In this document: in pieces, positions 9,678-18,754 of the stretch | Layout of the letters: each line of letters opens with the position of its first letter | How positions within the stretch are numbered: the stretch's first letter is position 1 | DNA from: Undibacterium parvum | GTDB lineage: Bacteria; Pseudomonadota; Gammaproteobacteria; Burkholderiales; Burkholderiaceae_D | Length of the DNA stretch: 64,000 bases | Reading direction: 5' to 3' | Assembly (NCBI RefSeq): GCF_003955735.1 | Contig: NZ_CP034464.1 | Span: 3,038,001-3,102,000 of the forward strand | Notes under the pieces: model-generated | The model's database searches: none | What the model was told of the DNA's origin: nothing | Seen by the model: only the letters and a program-made list of their open reading frames with translations | Position numbers and translations under genes: made by a program

Positions 9678-11891
9678 ATGTTACCGACCTCAACTAAAAA
9701 ACCGAGTGGTATCTCAGCTGAAATTCATCCGCGAGTGTTAAAGACACCGGCGGAAATTTGGCACGTCTTGATGCAACAGGCAACGCATATGACAGTCGCG
9801 CAAATCGATGCGTTTTTAGCTAGATTGGCGAACGCCTTACTGGCAGCCTCAGAGCAATCGAATGATTCTAAAGAAGCTAGCCTGAGTTTTCACGCAGGCC
9901 AGTTACTTAAACAAAATGGCTACTCTTTTTATTACCTTGCTTCGGCGGCAATAGAAGCGAATTTTCGTAAAGAGATAGAGGCCTTACAAACCAAGACAGA
10001 ATCTTTGCTTAACCAGCCAGATGTTGCCTTGACTTTGATCAGCTACGAAGAAATGGATACCAAGCTGGCCTTAGCGCGGGTAAGTCGAACCCTAGAGTTA
10101 GGCTGTGCTGAGGAGCTCACTGCGCTGAATATGCGACTGGCAAAATTAATGGACTGTGATAGCGTCGGAATTGCGCAAAATCCATTTCGTCCAGATATTT
10201 TCCTAAAGACCATGCAAGCCGTCTGGTGTGAATTCATCCCCGACTCCGCTGCTCATCATTTAATTTTCTCCTTGCTACGTACCGACATCCTGTTTGAGTT
10301 GGCACCCATCTATCGCGCGCTCAATGAAACTTTGGTAAGTCAGGGTATTTTGCCTGATTTGCAGGAATCGTATCGCGTCAAGAAAACCACCAGCAGTGTA
10401 AAGGCCAAAGTCGATAGCGAAACTGAAACTGAAGCTGAAGCAGAAACTGAGACTCTAAATAGTCATGTCGCGCAAAAGCTGAGGAAATATTTTTCGGCCA
10501 ACCAAGCCCTACATTCCGGCTCCGAGCAGAATCATTTCGGCGCCCCACAATTTGGCGCAGAGGTGCAGGTATCCCGTGCTGTGGATACCAAACTATTCCA
10601 ATATCTAGCTGATCTGCAAAAAAATATGGCCATTTCTCAAATGGCCACTGGTACGCAAGAATTTATGCGTTTATCGCAGATACGCGAGCAGATGCCAGAG
10701 TTGGCAAATAATGGCGTCGAAAAGCATACGCTAGATTTACTCTCAAAAATATTTGACACTGTATTTCGCAACCAAGATATTCCTACTCAGATTAAAGAAC
10801 TGATTTCTCTATTGCAGGTGCCGGTATTGAAGGCCGCCTTGATGGATAAAGAATTTTTCTTTCATGATGCGCATCCGGCACGGCGCCTGATCGACCTGCT
10901 GTCCAAGCACAGTGTTTCTATCGATCAGGATAAAGGCCAGAGCGACCCTTTATACCTGGCGATGAAGGAGAACGTCAGTCGCGTGCAAAGAGAGTTTGAT
11001 CAGCAAGTTGATACCTTTGATAGTGTCGTTGCTGATCTGGAAAAATACGTCGCAAAAGAAGAAGCAGAAAACGAACAGGCTTTGCAGCTGCCGATTACAC
11101 AGGCGCTGAAAAAAGAAAAATTCAAACAGGCTAATTACGCTGCAAAAAATGAAGTCGCTCTGCGTGTACGCACCGGAGAAGTGCTGGCTTTTGTGGAAAC
11201 TTTTCTCGAAAATCGCTGGATCAAAGTATTGACGCTTGCCTACAGCGTTAAGGACGATAAACCGCAAGCGGTGGCAGACGCAATTAAGACCATGGATGAT
11301 CTGATTTGGAGCGTGAAGCCAAAAATTAATTTGGAAGAACGTCAAGAAATGGTGAGTCGCTTGCCGACTATCTTGGTGCGACTAAATAAATGGTTGAGTC
11401 TGATTAAATGGGAAGAGTCTGATCAACTACAGTTCTTTTCAGAGTTGGCGGAGTGCCACGCTTCTATCGTTCGTGCTCCCTTAGATTTGACCCCAGAACG
11501 TCAGTTGGAAATCGCGGTAGAAGTCGCCCAGCAGGCGGCCGAGCGTCGTTTGGAAAAACGTGCGCAAGAGGAGGCTGGGCAGCCAGCTGAAATCGCGGCC
11601 GATGATTTTACTGGCATCGTCGCCAGTCTTGAACGCGGAGTTTGGCTGCAATTTACCCGCAAGGATGACAGCACACATAATGTCAGACTGGCTTGGGTTA
11701 GCCCTATGCGCAGTTTGTACATCTTTACTTCGAGTCAAAAAGAGAAATCGTTCTCGGTCTCGACCGAAGAATTGGAACAAAGTTTCCGAGAGCGACGCGC
11801 GCAAATTCTGGTATTAGATAAAGTGGTTGATCGTGCCTTGGTGGAAGCACTGGACGAGCTGCCAGTGCAAGAAGAAGTGGCGTCAGAATAA
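9678..11891 (+). CDS. DUF1631 family protein
   Basis: Large protein of 737 residues assigned to the DUF1631 family found in beta- and gammaproteobacteria; its function is not established, and the label thymidine phosphorylase sometimes seen for relatives has no support here. It has no signal peptide or membrane segment, so it is probably cytoplasmic. A low-complexity acidic run of alternating E, T and A lies at about residues 246-258. Long helical stretches fill the middle. The C-terminal 90 residues (from GIVASLERGVWLQF) form a small beta-rich domain followed by a helix. It is single, facing convergent lipase-foldase genes. Confidence 0.85.
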   Translation: MLPTSTKKPSGISAEIHPRVLKTPAEIWHVLMQQATHMTVAQIDAFLARLANALLAASEQSNDSKEASLSFHAGQLLKQNGYSFYYLASAAIEANFRKEIEALQTKTESLLNQPDVALTLISYEEMDTKLALARVSRTLELGCAEELTALNMRLAKLMDCDSVGIAQNPFRPDIFLKTMQAVWCEFIPDSAAHHLIFSLLRTDILFELAPIYRALNETLVSQGILPDLQESYRVKKTTSSVKAKVDSETETEAEAETETLNSHVAQKLRKYFSANQALHSGSEQNHFGAPQFGAEVQVSRAVDTKLFQYLADLQKNMAISQMATGTQEFMRLSQIREQMPELANNGVEKHTLDLLSKIFDTVFRNQDIPTQIKELISLLQVPVLKAALMDKEFFFHDAHPARRLIDLLSKHSVSIDQDKGQSDPLYLAMKENVSRVQREFDQQVDTFDSVVADLEKYVAKEEAENEQALQLPITQALKKEKFKQANYAAKNEVALRVRTGEVLAFVETFLENRWIKVLTLAYSVKDDKPQAVADAIKTMDDLIWSVKPKINLEERQEMVSRLPTILVRLNKWLSLIKWEESDQLQFFSELAECHASIVRAPLDLTPERQLEIAVEVAQQAAERRLEKRAQEEAGQPAEIAADDFTGIVASLERGVWLQFTRKDDSTHNVRLAWVSPMRSLYIFTSSQKEKSFSVSTEELEQSFRERRAQILVLDKVVDRALVEALDELPVQEEVASE

Positions 11892-11942
11892 ATTTTTAAA
11901 CCTGTTCTAGAAGTAAGCAATTGTCAGATTTCTTGTCAACGA

Positions 11943-11960
11943 ATCGCTATTCTTAGCGAT
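11943..11960. terminator. Possible weak terminator hairpin
   Basis: Perfect 7-bp stem ATCGCTA/TAGCGAT with a TTCT loop between the convergent DUF1631 and lipase-foldase genes. A T-rich stretch follows on the + strand only after ten bases, so it is a weak candidate. Confidence 0.35.
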
Positions 11961-12001
11961 CATCTCGAATTTTTCACCCCTCCTAAAAATAGCGGTATTG
12001 C

Positions 12002-12961
12002 CTATTCATAGGCTGCCAAACGTTTCTGTTCGATATAGTTAAAGCTTTTGTCGCGTAGGATTTGTAATTCGTTTAAAGACGAAGCGCTAGGATTTGTTTT
12101 GCCAATGTCCAGTAATTGTTTGCGCTCTTGTAAATACGCGGCAATGCGGTTTTTCCATTGATCTTCCTCCACATCAAGCGCGGCCAGTCTGGCAGCGGCC
12201 TCGGGCGATGTATTCGCCGCTCGCATACGATAAATTTCGTCGTCACTGGCACCTTGTTGACGGAGTTGCGCTACATTTTCCGCTAGGCGTAAGATTTTAT
12301 ATGGAGCCTCTTTTTCTTCCCGCAAGGCGTTCGGCATGGCTGCATCTAAAGCCTGATATTTGACGGTTTTTTGTGCTTCATTCAGTGTGCTGTCTTCGCT
12401 GATTTCGAAGCGAGCGATGGCATCGGTATCGTAAGCGTCATCGGCGCCAAACATGGCGGTATTTTCGCTTTGATTGAAATAACGGGAACGTAAATTTTGC
12501 ATGCCTTGTAGTCTTAGCTTCATGGCCTTGGTGCTACGACCTGCCAGATTTGGGGTATTTTCCAGTACAACTAAATCTTGCTTGTAGCTTAAATAACGTG
12601 CCAGCACTTCTTTGGCTTGCATGGCCGCCTGAGTGCCTAAAGATTTGTCGAGTTCTTTTTCGATTTCTAAGCGTATTTCTAACAGATTTTTCTCTCCGAT
12701 AGCGGCGAGATAGTAGTCAAACATACGCCTCAGCTCTACATCGATTGTTAGCGTATCGCCAGTTTGGTTTGCCGCGCCATCAGCGTGCGTCCCCTGCATC
12801 GATTTGACGAAAGAAAACATATCCTTATTCGGTAGGGATTTTTTCTCGGCCTTGGCATCTGTATCGGTGTCGCTTGGTGCCGATGTTAAATACAAAAAAG
12901 ATGCGACGCCAAGCACTAGGATTGACGTCAGCAAAGTAAAACCAATTTTTTTGCTTTTCAT
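12002..12961 (-). CDS. lifO: Lipase secretion chaperone (steric foldase)
   Basis: Membrane-anchored periplasmic foldase of 319 residues that folds the partner lipase before export by type II secretion. An N-terminal membrane anchor (about 6-26) is followed by a short variable linker. The foldase signature RxxFDY is present as RRMFDYYLAA (78-87), followed by a long helical domain, as in the Pseudomonas and Burkholderia Lif proteins. It lies 59 bases downstream of the lipase on the same strand, the standard lipase-foldase operon order. C-terminus SFNYIEQKRLAAYE is typical. Confidence 0.93.
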   Translation of the reverse strand: MKSKKIGFTLLTSILVLGVASFLYLTSAPSDTDTDAKAEKKSLPNKDMFSFVKSMQGTHADGAANQTGDTLTIDVELRRMFDYYLAAIGEKNLLEIRLEIEKELDKSLGTQAAMQAKEVLARYLSYKQDLVVLENTPNLAGRSTKAMKLRLQGMQNLRSRYFNQSENTAMFGADDAYDTDAIARFEISEDSTLNEAQKTVKYQALDAAMPNALREEKEAPYKILRLAENVAQLRQQGASDDEIYRMRAANTSPEAAARLAALDVEEDQWKNRIAAYLQERKQLLDIGKTNPSASSLNELQILRDKSFNYIEQKRLAAYE

Positions 12962-13020
12962 GAATGAATTGTTCCGGTGTAGTTTCTTTTAACTTTTCTT
13001 TGAAACCTTCTACCTAATAT

Positions 13021-13953
13021 TTATAGTCCTAGATTCTTCAAGCGATTCGCTTGCTGGCGAAATAGTGTTAGCGGATTGGTTTCAAAAATATTCACCAGAC
13101 CTATCGTTTGATTGACTTCATCTAAATGGTTCATTGCGTAATCATCGCGAATTACCTTACCCAAATGCGAAGAACAGCTTGATACCAGACCGTCATTTTT
13201 TTCAAAGCCAAAGGCTAAGGAGGTCAGTGCCAAAGCCGGATCTAGAATATCGAATGCATTGGTATATGGCTTGGCTCCACTCCATGAGAAATACGCTACG
13301 CCATTGACTTGATAGGCACCTTCACCACAGCTACTAGTAGGCACGCCTTCAGGATGGGCCGCATTGAATTTCAAGGAGCCAGCAGTGCTCAAAGAGTTAA
13401 CCGCGGCTTGAGAATTTTGAGTTAAGCCTTTGCCGCCGGATAAAAAGTTGATAACCGTCGCCAGCCCATTGGTAATTGAGACGATGACGGCGTTGCTGAG
13501 TGAGCCTACTGGTGCTATACCCATTAAGAAATCAGCGACTTTAGAGCCGCGATTGACACCACCGATGGAGGTGACTGATGCCACCAGATCTGGCCTGACC
13601 GATGCCACATAACGCGCGGTCGGGCCCCCATGACTATGCCCGATTAAATTAATTTTTCCGCTGCCAGTGACGGCGATGATTTGTTTGACTTGTTGGAGTA
13701 ATTGCTCGCCACGCACTTCTGTGCTGTTGGCGGCGGCCACCTGAGTGGTGTAGACCTTGGCGCCGTCAGCTCTTAGGGCAGAGGAGACACCATAAAAATA
13801 TTCTACAGGTCCAATATTGTCGAATCCAAACAGGCCATGCACCAGAACGATGGGGTATTTTGTGGCAGTGTAAGTACCAGCCCATGCCGTGGCCGGTAAG
13901 ATTGCGGTGCTAAGAGCTAGTGCAGCGACTTTTTTAAAAAATTGCTTATTCAT
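13021..13953 (-). CDS. lip: Secreted triacylglycerol lipase, family I
   Basis: Extracellular esterase/lipase of 310 residues with a Sec signal peptide (cleavage likely after ATAWA, residue 25). The oxyanion region VLVHGLFG (37-44) and nucleophile elbow GHSHG with S107 are clear. The rest of the triad is D254 (EKNDGLV) and H276 (NHLDE). The spacings S-D 147 and D-H 22 match Pseudomonas aeruginosa LipA, and C209/C260 correspond to its disulfide. The foldase gene follows directly, so it belongs to the foldase-dependent subfamilies I.1/I.2. Type II secretion genes are not in this window. Confidence 0.95.
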   Translation of the reverse strand: MNKQFFKKVAALALSTAILPATAWAGTYTATKYPIVLVHGLFGFDNIGPVEYFYGVSSALRADGAKVYTTQVAAANSTEVRGEQLLQQVKQIIAVTGSGKINLIGHSHGGPTARYVASVRPDLVASVTSIGGVNRGSKVADFLMGIAPVGSLSNAVIVSITNGLATVINFLSGGKGLTQNSQAAVNSLSTAGSLKFNAAHPEGVPTSSCGEGAYQVNGVAYFSWSGAKPYTNAFDILDPALALTSLAFGFEKNDGLVSSCSSHLGKVIRDDYAMNHLDEVNQTIGLVNIFETNPLTLFRQQANRLKNLGL

Positions 13954-14593
13954 TTTTTGTCTCGTTCGTATAGTTATTTATTATTTGAAATGAAACAGGG
14001 CTTTTATCCTCACCCTTTGCAAACTCTCCCTTAACTCGTTTTTAATAAAATAAAAGATAGCTCGTGCTTATTTTTTGAGCAAGGTGTGGGCTTGTGTAAA
14101 AAGAATTATTTTTTCGTTTATGCTCTGGAAAATAATTGCCCTGAAAAATCTCTATATTCATTTGTTACTGCTAGATGGGTCATAAATAAATCAAGATTTT
14201 TGAAATTAGACTAAATTCACTAAAAATCAGGGGTATGCCTCGATGTGTGGTTTTAATCTCTATCAATGTAAGCATTTGTTACGACTTGAGCTATTCAGGA
14301 AAATCAGGTGGTGGAAATTTCTAGCTTTTGGACTGGCTATTAAAATTTGCACACTGCGTTAGAAAACCGAATTTGGAGCAGCAGGATTTTCTCGGTAAAA
14401 CCTAGGAAAATGGCTAAGGCTTGATCTGGGCGTGAACGTAAATTTTCGATTCGGGTATAATGCTGGGTTCTGTCCAAAATTTCCTCTTCAAGTTTTTTTG
14501 AATTTTCTTACGAGCGTTCCTGGTTCATAAGAAAACTGGTATTTATGGATTCTTTCTCCTTTAGGTTGGTGTAAATTAATTTGGGGGGTGGGG
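13954..14593. other. 640-base AT-rich gap upstream of lipase and Rieske genes
   Basis: Non-coding on both strands as far as seen. It holds the divergent control regions of the lipase (leftward) and the Rieske oxygenase (rightward). A strong G-rich Shine-Dalgarno stretch, positions 14583-14593, lies immediately before the oxygenase ATG. No operator or RNA element could be named with confidence. Confidence 0.5.
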
Positions 14594-15709
14594 ATGTCCG
14601 ATCTGGCTTCTTTTTCCAAACTCGCGCGTTCTGACGCGCAACTTCCGGTTCACGTGTATTTTGATCAAGCGTTATTGCAGCGCGAAATCACGCAACTTTT
14701 CCAATCTGGCCCGCGTTATGTCGGCCATGAATTGATGGTGCCCAATGTCGGCGACTTTGCTACGCTGGTTTCCGAGAATGAGGGCCGCATGCTGGTGCGC
14801 AGTGCGCAAGGCATAGAGCTCATGTCGAACGTCTGCCGTCATCGCCAGGCCTTGATGTTTGGCGGCCCTGGCACCACTGGCCGCGGCAATGCACAAAACA
14901 TTGTTTGCCCGCTGCATCGCTGGACCTATGACTTAAAAGGTGAATTGATAGGTGCGCCGCACTTCACTGATACGCCTTGTCTGAACCTCTCTAAGACCCC
15001 ACTGCAAAACTGGAATGGGCTGTTGTTCGAGCAGAATGGTTACAACGTCATGGATAAAATGGCGCAACTCAGCGTCACTCAAGATATTGATTTTAGTGGG
15101 TATCTGCTAGATCACGTCGAGGTGCATGAATGTGATTACAACTGGAAGACTTTTATTGAAGTCTATCTGGAAGATTATCATGTTGAGCCTTTTCATCCTG
15201 GCTTGGGTAGCTTCGTCACCTGTGATGATTTGCGCTGGGAGTTTGGCGAAGATTACAGCGTGCAAACGGTGGGCGTGAACAATGGTTTGCTCAAGTCGGG
15301 CTCGGAAAAATATCGCGCCTGGCAAGAGCAGGTCTTAAAATATCGCAATGGCGAAGCGCCGAAATATGGCGCGATTTGGTTGACCTTGTACCCCAATATT
15401 ATGGTCGAATGGTATCCGCACGTGCTGGTGGTTTCTACCTTGTGGCCGACTGAGACCGGTAAAACAAAAAATGTTGTTGAGTTTTATTATCCGGAAGAAA
15501 TCGTCTTGTTTGAGCGCGAGTTTATCGAGGCCGAACGCGCCGCGTATATGGAAACTTGCATAGAAGACGATGAAATAGGAATACGTATGGATAGCGGGCG
15601 TAAGGCCTTGTTTGATCGTGGAGTCAGTGAAGTCGGTCCGTACCAGTCGCCGATGGAAGATGGCATGCAGCATTTCCACGAATGGTATCGAAGAAAAATA
15701 GAATTTTAA
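14594..15709 (+). CDS. Rieske non-heme iron oxygenase, alpha subunit
   Basis: Aromatic-ring-hydroxylating dioxygenase type alpha subunit of 371 residues. The Rieske [2Fe-2S] ligands are C81, H83, C105 and H108 (CRHR and CPLHRW). The catalytic mononuclear iron site is seen as DYHVEPFH with H196 and H201; a later aspartate near residue 335 (RMDSGRKAL) may be the third ligand. No beta subunit, ferredoxin or reductase gene is adjacent, so electron supply and substrate are unknown; choline- or betaine-type demethylases share this layout. I chose ATG 14594 because of the strong G-rich ribosome site; a GTG at 14588 lies within that site. A terminator follows at once. Confidence 0.88.
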   Translation: MSDLASFSKLARSDAQLPVHVYFDQALLQREITQLFQSGPRYVGHELMVPNVGDFATLVSENEGRMLVRSAQGIELMSNVCRHRQALMFGGPGTTGRGNAQNIVCPLHRWTYDLKGELIGAPHFTDTPCLNLSKTPLQNWNGLLFEQNGYNVMDKMAQLSVTQDIDFSGYLLDHVEVHECDYNWKTFIEVYLEDYHVEPFHPGLGSFVTCDDLRWEFGEDYSVQTVGVNNGLLKSGSEKYRAWQEQVLKYRNGEAPKYGAIWLTLYPNIMVEWYPHVLVVSTLWPTETGKTKNVVEFYYPEEIVLFEREFIEAERAAYMETCIEDDEIGIRMDSGRKALFDRGVSEVGPYQSPMEDGMQHFHEWYRRKIEF

Positions 15710-15719
15710 GATCGTAAGG

Positions 15720-15743
15720 GGAGCGTTGCGCTCCTTTTTTTTT
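15720..15743 (+). terminator. Rho-independent terminator after Rieske gene
   Basis: Six-bp GC-rich stem GGAGCG/CGCTCC with a TTG loop and a run of nine T residues. It lies between the oxygenase stop and the EamA transporter, whose start follows only 11 bases later. Confidence 0.85.
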
Positions 15744-15754
15744 GGGCGAGGAAT

Positions 15755-16675
15755 ATGCAATCTTTGTGGATGTTACTGGCGAGTTTATTGTTTTCTATCA
15801 TGGGGGTGTGCGTTAAGCTGGCCTCTTCCTATTACAGTACCGCCGAAATTGTGGCGTATCGTGGCGTGATAGGCATGTTGTTGATGCTCGCTTTGCTGTA
15901 CTGGCAGGGGCAAACTTTGCGTACTCGCATGTTCGGACATCACCTATGGCGTGGCGCAATAGGTGTCGCCGCGCTCTGGTTGTGGTTTTACGCGATAGCT
16001 CGCTTGCCATTGGCGATGGCGGTCACGCTCAATTACATGTCACCAATATGGCTGGCGGCTATTTTGTGCGGTGGCGCTTATCTAAAAAAGCAGCAGCAAC
16101 TAGAGTCGGGTTTATTATTGGCGATCGCCTGTGGTTTTGTCGGTGTGATTTTGCTGTTACGTCCGGTTATGCATGCCGACCAAATCATGGGCGGCATCAT
16201 TGCCCTGATTTCAGGCATGTTGGCTGCCGTCGCTTATTTGCAGGTGCGTCAGATGGGCTTGATGGGCGAGCCTGAGGCGCGCGTGGTTTTCTATTTTTCT
16301 GCTAGTTGTGCGGTCGCTGGTCTGGTCGGAACCATGTTGAGTGGTTTAATCGGCGCAGCGCCACATTCACAGACATGGCAGCCGCATCAAACGCACAGCG
16401 TGCTGTTGCTATTGGTGATAGGACTAACTGCAGCCAGTGCCCAAGTCGCCATGACGCGCGCCTATCGTTTAGGGAATACCCTGGTGACTGCGAATTTACA
16501 ATATGTCGGGATTATTTTTTCGAGTATTTGGGATGTGTTGATTTGGAACGACGCCTTGGATCTCATGAGCTGGTTAGGCATCGTGGTGATACTCGCCAGT
16601 GGCGTGCTCGCCACTTATTATAATCATCGCGGCATAAGGCCTAAAGTCGCGGCTGATTCTATACTTTCTGAATAA
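15755..16675 (+). CDS. EamA/DMT-family transporter
   Basis: Inner-membrane protein of 306 residues with about ten hydrophobic segments and two EamA repeats (about 5-135 and 150-290). The first repeat carries the family's typical PLAMAVTLNYMSPIW stretch, and the second ends in TANLQYVGIIFSSIWDVLIW. Such proteins export or import small metabolites; the substrate cannot be read from the sequence. A GAGGA ribosome site at 15747 supports the ATG. Although close to the Rieske gene, the terminator between them argues for separate or only partly coupled transcription. Confidence 0.9.
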   Translation: MQSLWMLLASLLFSIMGVCVKLASSYYSTAEIVAYRGVIGMLLMLALLYWQGQTLRTRMFGHHLWRGAIGVAALWLWFYAIARLPLAMAVTLNYMSPIWLAAILCGGAYLKKQQQLESGLLLAIACGFVGVILLLRPVMHADQIMGGIIALISGMLAAVAYLQVRQMGLMGEPEARVVFYFSASCAVAGLVGTMLSGLIGAAPHSQTWQPHQTHSVLLLLVIGLTAASAQVAMTRAYRLGNTLVTANLQYVGIIFSSIWDVLIWNDALDLMSWLGIVVILASGVLATYYNHRGIRPKVAADSILSE

Positions 16676-16836
16676 GACGCTAGCCGCGCCTAGCTACAAG
16701 ACCCGGTGCGTTGCTGTCTTCCACTGAGTTAAGTTTGCGCGGCGAAAAATTTGTCTTGATGTACCGCATAGTGTATTTTGTGGCAAAGCTTAGCTGCACT
16801 TTTTTTGACCAACTGAATTTCAAAATGGGAGCCTGA

Positions 16837-17688
16837 ATGTATACGACCTTAATATCTGCGACGCAATTAGCCGGCATCATCGAGCAGCCGAGCAGCGTCA
16901 TTCTTGATTGCCGGCACGATTTAATGGACGCCAGTCTTGGGCTGAGCGCTTATGCTGCCGGACATTTACCGCGCGCCCAATTTGCCCATATGGATCAGCA
17001 CTTATCTGGCAGTAAATTGGCGGCCGACGGTAGTTTTAAAGGCCGCCATCCGCTGCCGGATAAAGAGCAATTCGTTCAATGTCTGCGCGCTTGGGGCATT
17101 AATGAGGATACTCAGGTGATCGCCTATGACGCGCACGGTGGCATGTATGCGGCCAGACTGTGGTGGATGTTGCGCTGGGTTGGACATGCCGCGGTGGCGG
17201 TCTTAGATGGCGGCTTAGCGGCGTGGAGCAAGCAGGGCTTAGCGCTGACTCAAAACTCACCGCAGAGCGCGCCTGGCGCCATCCAAGCGCTGCCTAGCCT
17301 GGTTAGCCAGGTCAGTGTTGAGCAAGTGCTCGCGAATCTAGATACTGCGGCAAAACTGGTGGTCGATGCACGCTCACCGGATCGTTATCGTGGTGAAAAC
17401 GAAAGCATGGACCCGGTCGGTGGACATATTCCCGGCGCCAAGAATCGTTTTTTTAAAGATAATTTGCAAGCCGATGGGTGTTTTAAATCTGCCCAGCAAT
17501 TGCAGCAAGAATGGAGCGCGCTGCTGACTGATAGCAGTAAGGCCATCATGCAGTGCGGCTCGGGTGTTACTGCTTGCCATAATCTACTGGCTTTGGAAGT
17601 GGCGGGCCTGTCCGGTGCTAGTTTATATCCAGGTTCATGGAGTGAATGGTGCGCGCACGCAGAGCGACCAGTTGCGCTAGGGAGCTAA
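16837..17688 (+). CDS. 3-mercaptopyruvate-type sulfurtransferase (two rhodanese domains)
   Basis: Sulfurtransferase of 283 residues with an N-terminal structural rhodanese domain (about 8-135) and a catalytic one (160-280). The active-site loop CGSGVTA begins at C240 and is the form typical of 3-mercaptopyruvate sulfurtransferases (SseA group) rather than of thiosulfate sulfurtransferases. It moves sulfane sulfur from 3-mercaptopyruvate or thiosulfate to an acceptor in the cytosol. Single gene, converging with the ZIP transporter 45 bases away. Thiosulfate use cannot be excluded. Confidence 0.9.
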   Translation: MYTTLISATQLAGIIEQPSSVILDCRHDLMDASLGLSAYAAGHLPRAQFAHMDQHLSGSKLAADGSFKGRHPLPDKEQFVQCLRAWGINEDTQVIAYDAHGGMYAARLWWMLRWVGHAAVAVLDGGLAAWSKQGLALTQNSPQSAPGAIQALPSLVSQVSVEQVLANLDTAAKLVVDARSPDRYRGENESMDPVGGHIPGAKNRFFKDNLQADGCFKSAQQLQQEWSALLTDSSKAIMQCGSGVTACHNLLALEVAGLSGASLYPGSWSEWCAHAERPVALGS

Positions 17689-17733
17689 GTCTGCCGGGGG
17701 CGCTGCGTGAGCGAGCAGCCCCTATCTCTACAA

Positions 17734-18537
17734 TTAGTGGTGTCCAGTTACGAACAGCACTAAAATGACGCCACAGGCGATCAGGCCAATTTGCGGCACG
17801 GTTTCGCGTAAAGTGGCGCGTCTTTGCATTTGCGGCATTAAATCGCTGACGGCGATATAAATGAAGCCGGATGAGGCAAATACCAGGACGTAGGGAATCA
17901 GATTGCTGGCATCCTCCAGCATGTAAAAGCCGAGCACGCCACCAACCACCGCCATCAGGCTGCAAATGAGATTGTAGATATACGCCCGGGTGCGTGAAAA
18001 TCCGGCATTCAGCAAGACAATGAAGTCGCCGATTTCTTGCGGGATTTCGTGGGCGATGATGGCTAAGCCGGTCACTAAGCCTAGTTTTGGGTCAGCCAGA
18101 AAGGCAGCGGCTATCAGTATCCCGTCGGTGAAATTGTGCATGCCATCACCGACCAAAATCATCCAGCCAGCCTTGCCAGCCTCATGCGCATCATGACCGT
18201 GTTCATGATGATGTCCATCGCCTTCATGATGGTGAGAGTGACGTAAAATCGCAAATTTTTCTAGTAAAAAGAAGGCCAGCAAGCCGCCCAATAAACAGGC
18301 AAACAACGAGCGCGGATCGGTGCCAGACTCAAATGCCTCTGGTAAGGCATGTAGTAAAGACGTCGATAACATGATCCCCACCGATAGGCTGACCATGCGC
18401 TCTACCATTTTGGAGAGCAGCGAAAAGGAAAAAATGGCGGCTGCGGAAATGCTCAACACGCCAGCAATGGCGGTGGCAAGGAGGATGGAGATGAGCGTGG
18501 GATGAATTTTAAACCTCGAATTTTCGTGCATTTGCAA
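17734..18537 (-). CDS. ZIP-family divalent metal transporter
   Basis: Inner-membrane transporter of 267 residues, related to ZupT, that takes up zinc or other divalent metals. About eight membrane spans are visible. The metal-binding motifs of spans 4 and 5 are present: HNFTDGILIAAAF and HEIPQEIGDF. A cytoplasmic histidine-rich loop (about residues 98-120, many HH and HxH) precedes span 4, a common metal sensor or buffer in the family. No regulator is adjacent and no clear Zur-type operator was found in the 200 bases upstream. Confidence 0.93.
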   Translation of the reverse strand: MQMHENSRFKIHPTLISILLATAIAGVLSISAAAIFSFSLLSKMVERMVSLSVGIMLSTSLLHALPEAFESGTDPRSLFACLLGGLLAFFLLEKFAILRHSHHHEGDGHHHEHGHDAHEAGKAGWMILVGDGMHNFTDGILIAAAFLADPKLGLVTGLAIIAHEIPQEIGDFIVLLNAGFSRTRAYIYNLICSLMAVVGGVLGFYMLEDASNLIPYVLVFASSGFIYIAVSDLMPQMQRRATLRETVPQIGLIACGVILVLFVTGHH

Positions 18538-18670
18538 CTGGGTTGCAAATTAGAACATAGACTGGGCTTTTGTGCAAACCGCAGTCATGTTTGTGCATCG
18601 CTCAAACAGGAGGGCATCAGTGCAATTGCTAGGCGATTGCGCTAAAAAATAAACTAAGCATAGGCTGAAG

Positions 18671-18729
18671 ACGCATATCCCATGCGGGCTGCGGGGCAGT
18701 ATGGCCGGACAGGCGCATGGAATATGCGC
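18671..18729. repeat. REP-like imperfect palindrome (copy 1)
   Basis: The arm ACGCATATCCCATGCG (18671-18686) pairs with CGCATGGAATATGCGC (18714-18729) with 14 of 16 positions complementary. It lies between the ZIP gene start and the end of the glutathione peroxidase gene. Its arms resemble those at 32181-32242, which suggests a dispersed palindromic repeat rather than a simple terminator; there is no T tract. Confidence 0.6.
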
Positions 18730-18754
18730 CATGGCGGGGTGCTCCGAATTTATT

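Noticed and set aside
14335..14365. Possible sigma-54 promoter (TGGC ... TTTGCA)
   Set aside because: Distance between the GG and GC doublets is 12, not 10, bases.
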